In this document: positions 1 through 11,376 of the stretch, one piece after another
Layout of the letters: every line of letters begins with the position of its first letter
Numbering within the stretch: the first letter of the stretch is position 1
Assembly: GCA_004565275.1 (NCBI GenBank)
Contig: SDOX01000078.1
Coordinates: 6,449-28,966, forward strand
Direction of reading: 5' to 3'
Length of the DNA stretch: 22,518 nt
DNA from: Nannochloropsis salina CCMP1776
Lineage: Eukaryota > Sar > Eustigmatophyceae > Eustigmatales > Monodopsidaceae
The notes under the pieces: model-generated
Seen by the model: the letters and a program-made list of their open reading frames with translations, nothing else
What the model was told of the DNA's origin: nothing
Database searches by the model: none
Made by a program: the position numbers and the translations under genes

Positions 1-60
1 TCCCTTCCTCCCTTCCTCCCATCTTCGTCCTTCGTCTCCCCCGCTTGTGCTTCCCTGCAG

Positions 61-1938
61 CGCCATACGCTTTCAACAGCCTGGTCATGCCTCCCTCGGT
101 CCCTCCCTCCCTCCCTCCCTTCCTTCCTTCCTAGGGCGCTCGTGCTCATCTTCCTCGTCTATCTCTTGGGCTCGAGGCCCCAGGAGCTCCCACCTGGAGT
201 CTGGAGAAAAATCGACATACACATCCGGTGCGTAGGGAGGTGTGGAGGCGTATGCCGTGACGGAGCCAGCGGGAGGGAAGACAAACGGAGGGAGGGAGGG
301 GGGGAGGGAGGGGGGGAGGAAGGGAAGAGGCAACACGTGGGCAAACATGGCGGTGGCACACGGACGTGGGGATGAGATGAGGTCTATGCATGCTCGAAAC
401 TTCGCTTGTCACCTTATTTTCCCTCGCTCCCGTGCTTCTTCGCTTCCTCCTTTTGCCTTCTCCGTCCCTCCGGGTTGACGTCGCGCTTGATGAATGCGGA
501 GGCACATTTGGCGCCCTCCTCATCTTCCTTCCCCCTTCGCTTCCACCCTCCCGCCCCTCATCTCTTCACCACTTCTTTCCAGGCGCTACATTCGCCTCAA
601 AACCTTTGTCTGTGTCCTCATTGCGGTGCTGGTTGGCTGTTGCCTCTCTCTCCTCCGGGTACCCTTCTCGGGACTTTTCGGGCTCCTGACGTTTGTGCTC
701 AACTACATTCCGAATGTAGGACATGGCTCCCATTTCCCTCTTCTATTCCTCCATGCTCCCTCCTCCCGATTTCGTCTTCCAGTGCCTCCTTTCCTGCTTT
801 GCGCCCTGCTCTTCTTCCCCTCCCTTGCTAACCGCTCACCCCTTCTTCCTCTCTCCCAGTTTGGACCCATCGTCGCTACGCTTCTCCCTCTCCCTCTCGT
901 CGTCTTCTCCCCCGATCTCTCGGTCACTGCCAAAGTCCTCGCCCTCGTCCTCCCCTCCCTCGGGCATTTTTTCGTCGGCTACTATTTGGTACGGTCTGGG
1001 AGGAGGAAGGGTGGACAGCCAGGTCGGGATGATCCCGGGAGAAGAATGGATTTCGACAGTAGATTGGTGGCAGAGGGATGGGAAGGAGGGAGATAAAGTG
1101 ATCACCCTGTTGCCTTACGCCACGCACAGGAACCCCGCCTCTTCGGGGAGCATTTGGAGGTCCATCCCATCATCATCCTTCTTTCCCTCGGTACTGTGCC
1201 TGTCCTCCATGCGTCCTCCATGCGTCCTCTCTTCTGGACTCTGCCCCGCTCGTGTCAGTGCATGGTCTCCTGTTGAATGCTATTGGTTGAATCGCCCCTG
1301 TGAGTTTCTTTTGAATCGGCACGTCCACCTCCAGATCAGAGAGTCTCTCTGCCGTGTCCTGGCCTCTGCCTCTCTGTCTCCCGTTGTTATTGTCCCTTAT
1401 ACCCCTATTTCCCGCCTTTTGATCCGATGCCGGGCCTGTAACCCCCTTCTTTCCCCTGGATCAAGCCTAGCACGACTTACTTACCCGCTCACCATCATCT
1501 CTCCTCCATTTTCATCCGTTGGTCCAGCCTTCTGGTCCGTGCTCTGGGGTGTGTCGGGCATGATTCTCTCCGTCCCACTGATCGCGTGTATGCGCATCGT
1601 CTGCCAGAATTTGGAGCATCCGTACGCTAGGTAAGAGGAGTTACAGGAACGAGGAGATGGAATGACGCCGGAGGGGAAAAGGGCAATAAGGGAACGTCTG
1701 AGGTTGAATGCTCGCTGTACTGGGCTGAGCCTTCCCTGTCCGTCCTACTTATTGACGTGCTTTCTCCTTCATGCGTCGACGTCCATGCGCTGAATTTGTG
1801 CATTTCACTCCGTGCGCTTTTTGCTATGTCTCGAACAGGGTGGCGGCCAGGATCATAGAAGGGCGTCTCTTCGATGCGGGGTTCGACGGCAGAAATGGCG
1901 GGAAACCTCCATGTGCAGGAAGCGAAGGCCCCAGGTGA
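61..1938 (+). CDS. AI-2E/PerM-family membrane transporter, C-terminal half (5' end outside window)
   Basis: Exons that join in phase: 135-227, 583-715, 860-988, 1130-1190, 1528-1630 and 1839-1938 (stop TGA 1936-1938), giving 205 visible residues. An earlier exon near 61-83 is possible but its frame is uncertain. The spliced protein carries the family signature in order: a hydrophobic segment (LIFLVYLLG), the helix before the re-entrant region, FGLLTFVLNYIPN joined to FGPIVA, then EPRLFGEHLEVHP, and finally FWSVLWGVSGMILSVPL. Two of these motifs are rebuilt exactly across splice junctions (IPN/FGP and YYL/EPR), which supports the exon model. The family (UPF0118; YdiK, PerM, TqsA) comprises polytopic membrane proteins linked to autoinducer-2 export or cation/proton antiport in bacteria. 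The substrate in an alga is unknown. The tail after residue HPYAR is hydrophilic and not conserved. Introns 228-582 and 1191-1527 exceed 300 bp and hold G-rich and pyrimidine-rich sequence only. Confidence 0.88.
91..132 (+). repeat. (CCCT)n/(CCTT)n tract abutting an acceptor
   Basis: This pyrimidine tetranucleotide tract ends one base before the TAG acceptor of transporter exon 135-227, so it acts as that intron's polypyrimidine tract. It is complementary to the G-rich tract at 287-330, downstream of the same exon. Confidence 0.9.
287..330 (+). repeat. (GGGA)n tract in transporter intron 228-582
   Basis: A purine-rich GGGA/GGGG run about 60 bp downstream of the donor at 228. It has several runs of three or more G, so the RNA could form a G-quadruplex or pair with the CCCT tract at 91-132. 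Confidence 0.9.
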
Positions 1939-3095
1939 TTAGGGAGGCTTGCAAGGAGGGTTAAGGGGAGCTCGATTGAGGAATGAGGAAGTATATTCGT
2001 CATGTTATTAGCTTTTCTCTGCTGCACGCGGGAGACTTCTCAAGTCACACACATCACCCATTCCGTGCGTTGTCAGGGGATATTATCAAAGCAGGACGGC
2101 GGAAGAGACACCGATTCAACCTGTGGGTGTAGCCCCGACTTTATCAGAGGGTGTAATGGCGAACCATGCTTTGTAAAGACAACAACGAAGGAAAATTACA
2201 GACAGTAAGCACGATTAAAGTGGCTTTTTCAAGCAAGAAAAGCAGTAGTCCTGATAGTTGTGTGAATTTCTACATGCCTGATGTGTACATAAAGATATAC
2301 GGCTACGTTTTTCTTGCGGAAATTAAGAAGTTTTGACCGGAAAAGATCCGTAGGCTACATTTCCATGACTGGTCAACTTGTTTTGGCCTATCGCTGAACA
2401 CGATTATTTTTTGTTTCTTTGTTTTCAGCTGTTTCTCGCTTTTTTATACTCCTTGAGTGAGCAGATGAAGACAGGCGCAAAAGGTTGGAACAAGAAATTG
2501 CTTCATTAGGGAGACCACTTCACCCCTCACTCTCGTTGATAGCTAGCCTACGCTGTAAGATTCCAGCACGTTTTATCCGATCTTTGAATATCTCATTGAG
2601 ATGCGACGCCCACAACATAAACGTTAGTTGTTGTTGTTTTTCCAAATGTCTTTGACGCATGAAGTGGCCGCCAAAATGCTTTTCAAGCCTCCATTAAGAG
2701 ATATATGGAATTTACGGAGGCGGTTGACGACGTCGCCAGTTGAGTCACTGGCGACGGCCTCATAGTGCCGAGCCCCAGCGGTCACACTTTTTGTCGCAAG
2801 ATTAATGGACTCAGTGATGAAGCACGGCACATATCTATAGTACACTAATTATATCCTAGTAGACATCATTGGGATTGAGACCTTTTTCGTAGTGCGGAGG
2901 GTGTGAAGCAAATTTGCTGATAGATTCTCGGCCAGAGTGCTATATGCAACCCATTCCCCTATGATCAGTCATTTTGGGGGCGCACCAGCGCAAACACTCC
3001 CGCAGAAATAGTCCCTGTGCAATTATGGTATGCATATATATCTCACACGTTTGTCAATCAAAATCAAGAAAACACAGGGAGATAGTGTCAAAAAT
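1939..3095. other. AT-rich intergenic region
   Basis: Base composition falls sharply after the transporter stop. No convincing gene was seen. A 73-codon minus-strand frame (2845-2624) and a 68-codon plus-strand frame (2002-2208) lack splice partners and recognisable motifs. The stretch should hold the 3' UTR of the transporter and the promoter of the HNH gene. Confidence 0.5.
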
Positions 3096-4602
3096 ATGCA
3101 CGACGTGGACGATCACGAGGATCTGACAGGTGAGTGCTTTTGCCGGTAAGGTACAAAGCTTGTATTTGAAAGTATTCTGTGATTGTGAAGGCATAGAAGG
3201 GAATTAAAATCGAAAATATAATTTTTTTAGAGCGTTACCGGTCGCTTTTTACGAAATTCTTGCTTATGTGTATGTCTTTGAAGGAGCTACGGGCCTGCCG
3301 CGCCAGTTGAAAGTATTGGACTGTAAACTTCGCGTTTTAATGGACTCATGCCTCTCTTCATCGTCGCAAGTAAGTACTCATAAGATTCAAAATTGGGAAT
3401 GTCTGGGACGCTCATAGGACGAAGCTGTAAACTGACGCGCTTCCCTATCTCTGACAGACTGCAGATGTAGAGTACGTTCATTCAACGCTCATTTCAGAAC
3501 TTGAAGTAGAACATATTGTCTCAATAGAAGATGTTTTTAGCGTCATACAGGTAATTGGGATGGATAAGGAAAACAACTTCGGCAAGGGATGGCCAGAATT
3601 CATCGCGTATGTTTGCTCCAAAAGTTCGAGCTTGCCGAGTAAAGATGACGTTATTTATGCGTGCAAAGGCACTCAGTCGAGGCAATCAAGTGTATAATAT
3701 GATCGGTTATAGAAAAAATGATTTTATAAGGAATCTCATCAAATTTTACCTTACGCGAGAAAAGACATTCGTTCCAGAGGACATGCTGCTATCATTGGGC
3801 ATTGAAGATGAAGATGACATAGAGGTACGCTTAAAGCGCTTCAATGATTTTCTACAAGCTCTTTGTGATTACGTTCAAGGATACGTATATAAGGGATACA
3901 GCGCTTTACAGTATGCGATAAGTCACCCTTATTTGCTATCTTCGTTATGTTCCGACTCCGATAGCTATTTAAAGCTGCTCATTTGCGGTTTCTATTTTAC
4001 CGTTTACAGCTCTTTGTGAGTAAAGTGTGGCTGCTTCTACAAAAGGAACGAGTAATCCAAGAAAGAACTGATGACGAAGTGATGAGTATGAGCAGGGAAT
4101 CGGGATGTGAGCTGTGTGAGCGTGCAATGCCTCTGACAAGGCATCATCTTCGGCCCCGCGCCATGCACAAGAAACTTTTAAAGCAGGTAAGAATTTAAAA
4201 GCATACGTGTCACCTAAACACTGTGACAACGGGAAAGAAAAAAGAACCAATACTGCTTAGGTGGATCGTGATGCTCGCAAAACATTTCCCTCACGTGTGC
4301 CTCCTGCATCTAGGGCATAAGTCAAGACGAACTAAACATTTGTGCTGCAATATGCAGGTGCGTACAGGTAGAACGGAAGAAGCGTATTATCCTGTCAAAG
4401 TAATTGAATTTCTCCCTCTTTCAGACCCTGTCATTCAGCAGTGCATAGGACTTACGACAATGAAACGCTAGCCATTAATTTTTATACGGTTTCTGCGCTT
4501 CTAGCCGACGAAAAAATTGGCAAATTTGTTCGTTGGGCGAGCAAACAAAGGGGACGCGAACAAAAAATGGGGCACAATCCTCTTCTGAAATACCAACGCT
4601 AG
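3096..4602 (+). CDS. HNH-domain (zinc-ribbon, putative nuclease) protein, 7 exons
   Basis: Proposed exons: 3096-3145, 3231-3369, 3458-3550, about 3597-3884, 4010-4186, 4314-4357 and 4425-4602 (TAG), about 322 residues. The last three exons are firm. They read Cys223-x2-Cys226, then PLTRHHL (His235/236), Asn257, Cys263-x2-Cys266 and His271. This is a complete HNH fold with both Cys pairs, and the second CxxC is created across the 4357/4425 junction. It matches the eukaryotic and bacterial family with the motif C-x-L-C-x-R-x3-LT-x-HHL-x-PR-x2-H. Enzymes of this fold usually cut DNA with a divalent metal; the target here is unknown. The N-terminal 190 residues are helical and unrecognised. Exon 4 is the weak point. 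Its acceptor could be 3645 or 3669 instead, and its donor could be GAG/GTACGC near 3825 instead of GTATAT at 3885. Codons end mostly in A or T, unlike neighbouring genes, which suggests a different history or chromatin context. Confidence 0.78.
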
Positions 4603-6236
4603 TAGTATATTGAGATTTAGGATAAAGTATGGAATTTTTGACGCATGTAATGGCAAAAGTACGGTACATGCTGGATAAGCTGGATAAGGTTTCTGAAGAA
4701 GCATAAAGTGATCCAGAATATTTTAAGGAAGCTTCGCTGGTATTGATCATGTTATGTGCTGTATACTGTCGATTATGGTCTCCGTTGTAAATGACTTCAC
4801 AAACGGCGCTATGAAATTTGATGTTGCATCAGTTATCGCTCTATGTGAAAGAAATTTCGTCAAGTTGATATATGTGGAAAAAGTGTTCGGGCGCCTAGCA
4901 CACAGTGGTAAAAAATGCATGCCATAAGCTGCGAAAGTAATGGATGACATGATCAGATAAACTCAAATGCTTTTGAATGGCTAAAATATATAAAGACTGA
5001 TGTTTCTACACCAATACTGATATGTTATGGAACGATAAGGATTCAATGCGTAAGGGGCTCCCCTGTTGCAGGGTAAATCTACATAAATGTGATTATAATC
5101 ATCGAACTGACAGACACGCAACGAAAGATCAATTGAACATGGAAATACAATAGGATATTTAAACCCGAAGATCAATGCTCGAGGAAGGGTCTTCCCAGTC
5201 GTTTTCTTTGAACACTTGAAAAATCACGCGAAAGGTACCTTTCCATCCTACGCGGCACGTGTCGGATTGAAACGTTATAATCACATCGGATAATCACAGC
5301 AGCCTGTTGCTGCGATATTTTTACAATTTCTCTATGGTATAAAACAAGACTTGGTCAAGGAGCTGAGCTTAATGGTAGTTCTCTGATCATAATCGGAGTG
5401 CTATTCGCACCTTAAGTCGATAGAAAAATGTACCTGGAGTGAGGCTCATTTCTTCTTCAGTAAGCAGAACCGAGAGCGGGGGGGGCTTACGGCGAGTTTG
5501 GGTGGGTGTTAAGTACTTCCACTATCAGGAAGAAACACATTAATGTATTGTCCAAATGGACTTCTTCCCCTCGATACCATCTACCTGACAACACTCGTGC
5601 CAATCATCGTACATTTCGTGTGAAAAAGAAATAAAATAGAGGCGTGCCCCCATTTAAAGCCTTTCTTTGCACGAGTCGTCCGATTTAATCGGACATTTCT
5701 CCAGGATGCCAGTCACTCGGTCTCGGACAGCAAATCCACAAAGTAACCTTAGAACTAATGTTGCCCGCAGGCGGATACACAGAGACCCAGGCTTGCCGTT
5801 CAAAGAATAGAGTAGGCCCTAGAGATTTTGCATTTTGAAGCGTGTGTTGGTTTTGACAAGATTGATCTTTTTTATCTCTTTCAGGATACAGCGAGGCAAA
5901 TTTGAAAAATGTGGGAGGCCTCCCTCCAAAATTTGTTGCTCCGAGTAAAATCTCATTAAAGCGTGTGGCGATGCAGCGTGTGACATCATGGCTTATGTTA
6001 CTGTTTGTTGTCATGGACTTTTCGTGTTGGCGCGCCTCCTTGCTTTGTGTGGTTTTCGTAAAAGTACTTGTAGAGATGGAAGAAGGATACTGCTCCCTCC
6101 GGAAAAAGTCTTCCTCTGCTCGCCCACCGCGACATCGCGGCCTCCCCTGGTCAGAACTACTGCATGCCATGGGAGACAATGCCGCACTGTCTGGTTTCAC
6201 CGTCCTCTTTCCCCATTGTTTTGCACAGGAAACATC
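4603..6236. other. AT-rich intergenic region with possible decayed coding sequence
   Basis: Just after the HNH gene lie two short plus-strand frames: 4629-4706 (25 aa, charged and helical) and 4775-4927 (50 aa, containing NDFTNGAMKFDVASVIALC). They have protein-like composition but no splice signals joining them into one product. The rest (4930-5650) shows nothing recognisable apart from a G8 run near 5479. From about 5680 the GC content rises toward the regulator. There a 171-codon minus-strand frame (6200-5685) and plus-strand frames overlap each other, and I could not support either as a gene. The region should contain the promoter and 5' UTR of the first regulator. Confidence 0.4.
5678..5694. 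repeat. Short perfect inverted repeat
   Basis: GTCCGAT and ATCGGAC flank a 3-base loop. It is a small hairpin or dyad operator-like site 540 bp upstream of the first regulator's start. Function unknown. Confidence 0.5.
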
Positions 6237-9073
6237 ATGGACAGTCCAGGCATAGACCTGGAGGAAGGAGCAACGTTAATAGAAGAGCTGAGTGACTGGC
6301 CTGCCCTCGACGATATATTCTATGACGATGCCACAAAATTTGAGGGAGGTCAAGGCGAGCAAATTGACATTGATACCGTAATTGCCGCCACCTCACCGTT
6401 TGGTTTGGATTTCAAGGCGTCCGCAGTGAGGCCGTCACCTTTCCCCTCGGAGGCTTCCTTGGCCAAAGGCGCTCATCACCGCCAAGATTTGGGAAAACAC
6501 GAAGTTGCACCAGGCCAAAAAGAAGGGACGGTGGATGCCACGCACAAAAAAAGACGCGCGTCGCGGATAAGATCACGGGAGATGTCCTGTCGGGTCTGCT
6601 ATTTGGAAAAAGCGTCATGCGACAGGAATTTTCCTTGTGGGCGGTGCGTAGCAATATATCCCCAAGACGGGTTCGGAGAGACGGCAGGCAACGACGTGTG
6701 TTCTGGTGTGCCATTGACCGCTGATATCAGGGCTGTTATGTTTTTGTTCTGGCCTTTTGTTATCATTTTAGGCGCATGTGTATGTGTGGAACCCCGCGCT
6801 TGATGGGGACCGATGACTGGAGGAGGAATCGCGGCGGGCACCGTCGAGATTCATCGCTCCGTTCCCTCATTCTCTCCTTTTCCCCCTCTTCCCCACTCGT
6901 CCCGCACGTCCTGTAGATGCTTTCGGTACAACAAGCCCTGTAGACCCGCCATGGTCACTCAGGCTTCCCGCAGGCCCGTGAGAGGCACGTCTTCTTCCTC
7001 CCTCCTTTTCCAGTCTTCCCCCTACCTAGACTTGGTCATAGAACGCAGCGACCTCCCGGCCATGGTTCCTCTGTACTTGCAGGCCTTCCAGGAGCTTTTT
7101 CAGGAGGGAGTGCTGAGCCGAAAAAGGGCGATCGGCCTTTTGAAGAGTTGGGTAGATTTGGGAGTGATGATGGATGGAGATTGTGACCCTACATTTGGGG
7201 CCTTTGCGGAGGTAAGCCAGGGACATCGCAGAAGATGTATGGTGCGTGCATAGTCACGTAGGTATCAGATATATTGTCCAAGAGGTTTCATGATATGTGG
7301 CAATGGTCAGGTAGAATGTATCTTTTACAAGCAATTCGAGGTCACACAGGTCCAGTCAAGCTCCCATCGCACGCGCCTGACATATCCCCACACGGACAGG
7401 TCAAAGCTGCCTTTCAAATTCACGACCTTGAATTGGAGGACCCAGAATGCCTTGCCTATGAACCGCCCTTGCACGCAGAGAAAGGACGGTTGTGGGCCGC
7501 GCGGGCAGACCGGGTGCTGGGAGAAGGCGCCAAGCGTAAGTTCAATCCTTGACGGTGCCAGTGGACATGGTGACCCTCACCAGATATCCAGCACTCTCTC
7601 TCCTTTTATCCTTGCTTTGAGTCGGGTTGTCACGGTCCCGTCGTTTCCCGTCCGCTTGCGCTTGAACTGTACTTCCTTTTCCTTTCGCGTCCCTTGCCCC
7701 TCCCCTTATGTCGCAGACCTGGAAGAAAATTTGGTGTGCCGACAAGCGAACAACTCGAGCCGGGCCGTCTACATGGCTAGAATGGATTGCAAGGACCAAT
7801 GGGTGATCAGCAACAAGGCCCACAACACTTATTTTCGAAGCCCGGCCGAGTTTTTGCAAGATATGTGGAAGCGACGCTGTTTGCTAGCCTTCCTCTTCGC
7901 CGCGTGAGTGAATTGAATGGGTGGAAAGGATCTGAGAGAAAGAAAATGTGGGCACAGTTGATGGTAGGATCATGCGGCGATGAGAATGCTGGCTGGGCGT
8001 GGCTGTTACCCAGTCATCATTTGCTTACACGAAGTCGTCTCAATTATCTTTTCTCGCCCACTCTTTTTTGCTTCTCTTTGCATCCACGTCCCCACAGAGG
8101 CGTGGCTCCCGAAGATCGCCTCGCCTACTTTAAACTTCTCCATTTCGTGACGCTGTCGACAAGTCTTACGAAACGAACGGGTTTCCTGAAGGTAGGGTCC
8201 TGGCATATGTGTATACAATGTTCCATCCCACGCATGCCATAGCTTACCGCCGGTTACTTCGTCAATGAATGTGCATGTTCGTTTGCGTGTCCTTTTCACG
8301 GACACATTCACGTGAGCCTAATCAACTGTTTGTAATTGGGGCTGTGTGGTTCTGGCCATCCCATGTCTGTTGGGCTCTCTCTGATTGGCTTCTGTCGTGT
8401 GGCCCATTCCCCTTGTAGAGACTTCGACCGAGTGATGACCGTAGGCTTACTTGGTACCTATTTCCCTGTTTTCATTTCCACTTTGCTCTCGTCCCCTGAC
8501 TACCTTCGGGCCCAGATATTCGATCGCCAAGGTCGCATGACCCTCTATCTCTTAGACCATCAAGTTATAAAAATGGGCCCGAACGAGTACGCTGCGCTCT
8601 GTGTCACTGAACCCGCGCCTCCCTCCCGGCATGTAACCACCCGTCCTGACGTCACTCGTTTGAGGTCGACGCATTATCCTAGCAACAATTCGAGTGCGTC
8701 CATATTGCGGGTGGTCTCGGGGGGCATGCGACGGAGGCAAGCTTGCGATGTAAGCAAACCATGGTCTCGAGCAGGCGACATCAGGTGGCCTGATGATACC
8801 ACGGGCCGCGAGGCGAACATGCGCGAAGAAAAGGCATTAAATGTCCTCAGAGTATCTGAAGAACCCCCTGCCTCGCCCACTTCGACCTTTTCCACCATGC
8901 CACGCGCTGACCCGGAAATGCTTGTACCCTCCATCGCCAGCATTCCTGTACCGTCCCCTGATTTGGTCATGGGTGAATTTGTGCCGAAATCGACCGAAAA
9001 GGATCAAAGTATCAGTATTTTTGGGCCCCCGTTGCTCTCTCGCGCGCGGCCTCCACTCCGTCCACCCTGCTAG
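6237..9073 (+). CDS. Zn2Cys6 (fungal-type binuclear zinc cluster) transcription regulator, paralogue 1
   Basis: Six exons: 6237-6643, 6917-7211, 7400-7535, 7717-7903, 8098-8191 and 8516-9073 (TAG), 558 residues. The cluster is Cys118-x2-Cys121-x6-Cys128-x5-Cys134-x2-Cys137-x6-Cys144, the exact fungal spacing. It is completed only across the 6643/6917 junction, which fixes that splice. Before it come an acidic N-terminus (LEEGATLIEEL, DDIFYDD), possibly an activation segment, and a basic patch KKRRASRIRSR that could be a nuclear signal. Residues about 181-280 are helical (AMVPLYLQAF). About 290-420 resemble a PAS fold, with SPAEF after the first strands and APEDR further on, ending in EPAPPSRH; the PAS call is inference. 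The tail is Ser/Pro/Thr-rich. Zn2Cys6 proteins bind CGG-type half sites. A Zn2Cys6 protein (ZnCys) is known to restrain lipid accumulation in Nannochloropsis gaditana, but this copy cannot be equated with it from sequence alone. The first ATG follows an AG (6229-6230), so a non-coding or short upstream exon is possible. Confidence 0.88.
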
Positions 9074-11376
9074 CCGCCGCGGTATCGACGTCGTGCCCAT
9101 GCTCGGAGGTTCCTCGCCCTTACCTTCTTTGGCTGCTTTATTGGGGATGACAGCATGCAGAAGAATGAGCTGGGATACGGGCAGCAGCCAACCGAGGACC
9201 AAAGGAAGGGCATGGTGTAATATGAATGAAGTCGGACGAACGGAAATATGTATCGATGATTTAACAGAAAATGAGTTTCAAAATGACAGCTGTAATGGAA
9301 ATGAAATGGGCGTATAATCACAGTATGACTGATCAGGCGTCAAATGTACCACTGTAAAAAGTCAAATACTTGCTATTGGATGAAGTCCCGTCAGCATAGG
9401 GTAAACAGTCCCTCCATTCGTTAATTTTGCATGCTTGAATAAGCACGCAAAACAGAAATCTCCATTTAAGAAAGCAAATTTCTTAAAATAATGTTCCAAC
9501 CGCCTTAAATGTCAACCAGCGGGGAAAAGCTTCCCCAAAAATTGATAACTACGACGAAGAAAACAAGGGAATCGAAGCTTGTGAGACGCAAGGCATGGGT
9601 GCGCGAGGAGAATGGATCCGCTGCTTATACAGCACCACACGGACTCATTGCCTCGTTTACTCTAGTAAAATCTGGATCCAGATAAATTTGTGCGGATCCA
9701 CAGATTCCTTCCTCCGGCATCGCCAGCATTTTTACTCCGTCCCTCAGAGCTTTCACGGGGTATACAATCCGGACTTGATCAAGAAGGACCGAGAGGCAAG
9801 TATCTTGGGTCCCTTTTCCCTTATCTGCTCGCGAATTCCACTTCACTTACCCCGTCAATCGCCGCAGTGCCCTCTTTGCCTTAATGTCCTCGCTAAGCCC
9901 CTTTCTGACGCTTTCCCCTAATTTGCGGGAGAACGACATAGAGAGATTATTCTCAAAACACCGCGCACGATCATGCGAAACGTATCATAGCAGTACCCGA
10001 TATTGAAAATCAAAAGCATGGGTGAGAACCAAAAGGAAATGAATTGTGCAGAAAACCAAGATGAAAATAAATCTGAAAATGTGACTCGGACTTATTGAAA
10101 CGAGATGTGTATTCCAAATATAATATGTCGTTTCTCTTATAACGTCTTGTAAGGTCATAAACGTTTCAGATTTATCGTCCAGCAAAAATGAAAAAACGAA
10201 AAGGGGACTCTTCCAGCGAGAATCATGTGCGGCCAGAAGACATTGAAATGCATCAACTATTGAGCTGAACGAGTAGTACCTTTTGAAGAGCACTTATATC
10301 ATGTATGTCAAGCTGGAGAACAACATGGAAAGGCATCGACTAGAGCACAACCTTCTACTTTGCAACTAGCGTCAAAATGTATTACCAACAACAAAAGAGG
10401 GAGCTGAACTAAGGGACGGGGCTCGTAGCCTGATCTTGATGGAAGAGACCGCCACCCTCTCCGTTTGCCGCTTCAAATTTTGAAGATTCTAAAGGAAATG
10501 GTGCTTGGTTTTTCTTTGCAACTTTCTAACTCTATACATATTAAGCCTTCCTTAATACGTATATTACATAATTGCTGGCTGTTTGCCTATGAAAAGAGAT
10601 GTGGGTCGACATAAAGGGACGGGATTGAAACCCATCATGAGCAGATGCTTCTATGATCGCTGGACTAAGCATAAAGATTCGGAGGACAACCATCGATCAG
10701 GGAGATGAAAGCAACGCCTTGAGTGATTGTAGGCCGCGGAGGGAACTGATTATAGGCCGTGCACGGGAACTTATGAGTATGCAGAATGTCGTCGGTGATT
10801 TTGCCCTGATCACCCTTCGTAGGTAGCCGACAACTCAACAAAACCCTCGAACCCAAATGAAGAGAATCTTCGAGAGGAAGACGTGAGAAGTGCTTTCATA
10901 TGATTCAAATGCACATTTCTAGCGTCTAATGCGCTAGGTCAATGCGTGGGACGGGCCGTGTTGGGTTGACAGTGGCCCACTACGAGTTTTACAGCCGAAA
11001 CCTTTATTTTCTACTCAAGGTGAATTTCGGGTTAATTATCTTCCGAAGATGATCGGGGGCTGCTAACCTCTCCCGCGGCTTTTGTCCTTCGAGAGTGACT
11101 AGTCGCCGTCCTCATTAGTATGGCCGATGTCCCTCAAATGTTTGATGGCATACTACGAGAGCCATGTGCATTTTTCATGTTATTTGTACCTTTTTTTGTA
11201 GCGTATTGACGAATTTGGCACGTGAATCACGAGCAGTTGGGATTCATGCCTCCCGAACGGGCGACCCCAGGACATTCCTTGACCTTGACATACAATACTC
11301 ACGCACTGGCAGGACATTTAGGGCTAAGGCATTTTTCGTAACAAAGTTGCCTGCTTGTCAGCTTTAGTACGAAGAA
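9074..11376. other. AT-rich region between the paralogues, with a relic duplication
   Basis: No intact gene was supported. At about 9700-9880 a stretch resembles the 3' end of paralogue 1 (see the separate entry). A 102-codon minus-strand frame at 10293-9985 encodes a hydrophobic, Phe/Ile-rich peptide of the kind AT-rich DNA often gives by chance. A 63-codon minus-strand frame at 10856-10665 and a 67-codon plus frame at 11164-11367 have no motif. The sequence just before 11377 should hold the promoter of paralogue 2. I looked there for a zinc-cluster exon and found none. Confidence 0.5.
9700..9880 (+). pseudogene. Decayed copy of the 3' end of regulator paralogue 1
   Basis: Several blocks match paralogue 1 (8930-9100) in the same order: a 13-base exact match at CATCGCCAGCATT, then CCGTCCC, then GACCGA-AGG followed by AAGTATC, then TTGGG-CCC, CTCGCG and TCGCCGC. 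Spacing differs by small gaps. The frame equivalent to the regulator is not open throughout. This suggests a third, truncated and degenerate copy in the tandem array. The alignment was made by eye, so a chance or low-complexity explanation is not excluded. Confidence 0.4.

Noticed and set aside
723-1634. 303-codon plus-strand frame across the transporter
   Set aside because: It reads through introns in the wrong frame for most exons; only its last segment coincides with the true exon 1528-1630.
5685-6200. 171-codon minus-strand frame upstream of regulator paralogue 1
   Set aside because: No motif or splice support, and it overlaps equally open plus-strand frames in the likely promoter/5' UTR. 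Its length is within what chance allows at this composition.
5902-6236. Upstream plus-strand exon extending regulator paralogue 1
   Set aside because: An AG acceptor does precede the start, but the available donor (GTCCTC) is poor and no phase-consistent join was found. The in-exon ATG at 6237 is sufficient.
9985-10293. 102-codon hydrophobic minus-strand frame
   Set aside because: Phe/Ile/Leu bias is expected from AT-rich DNA, and there are no flanking splice or promoter signals.
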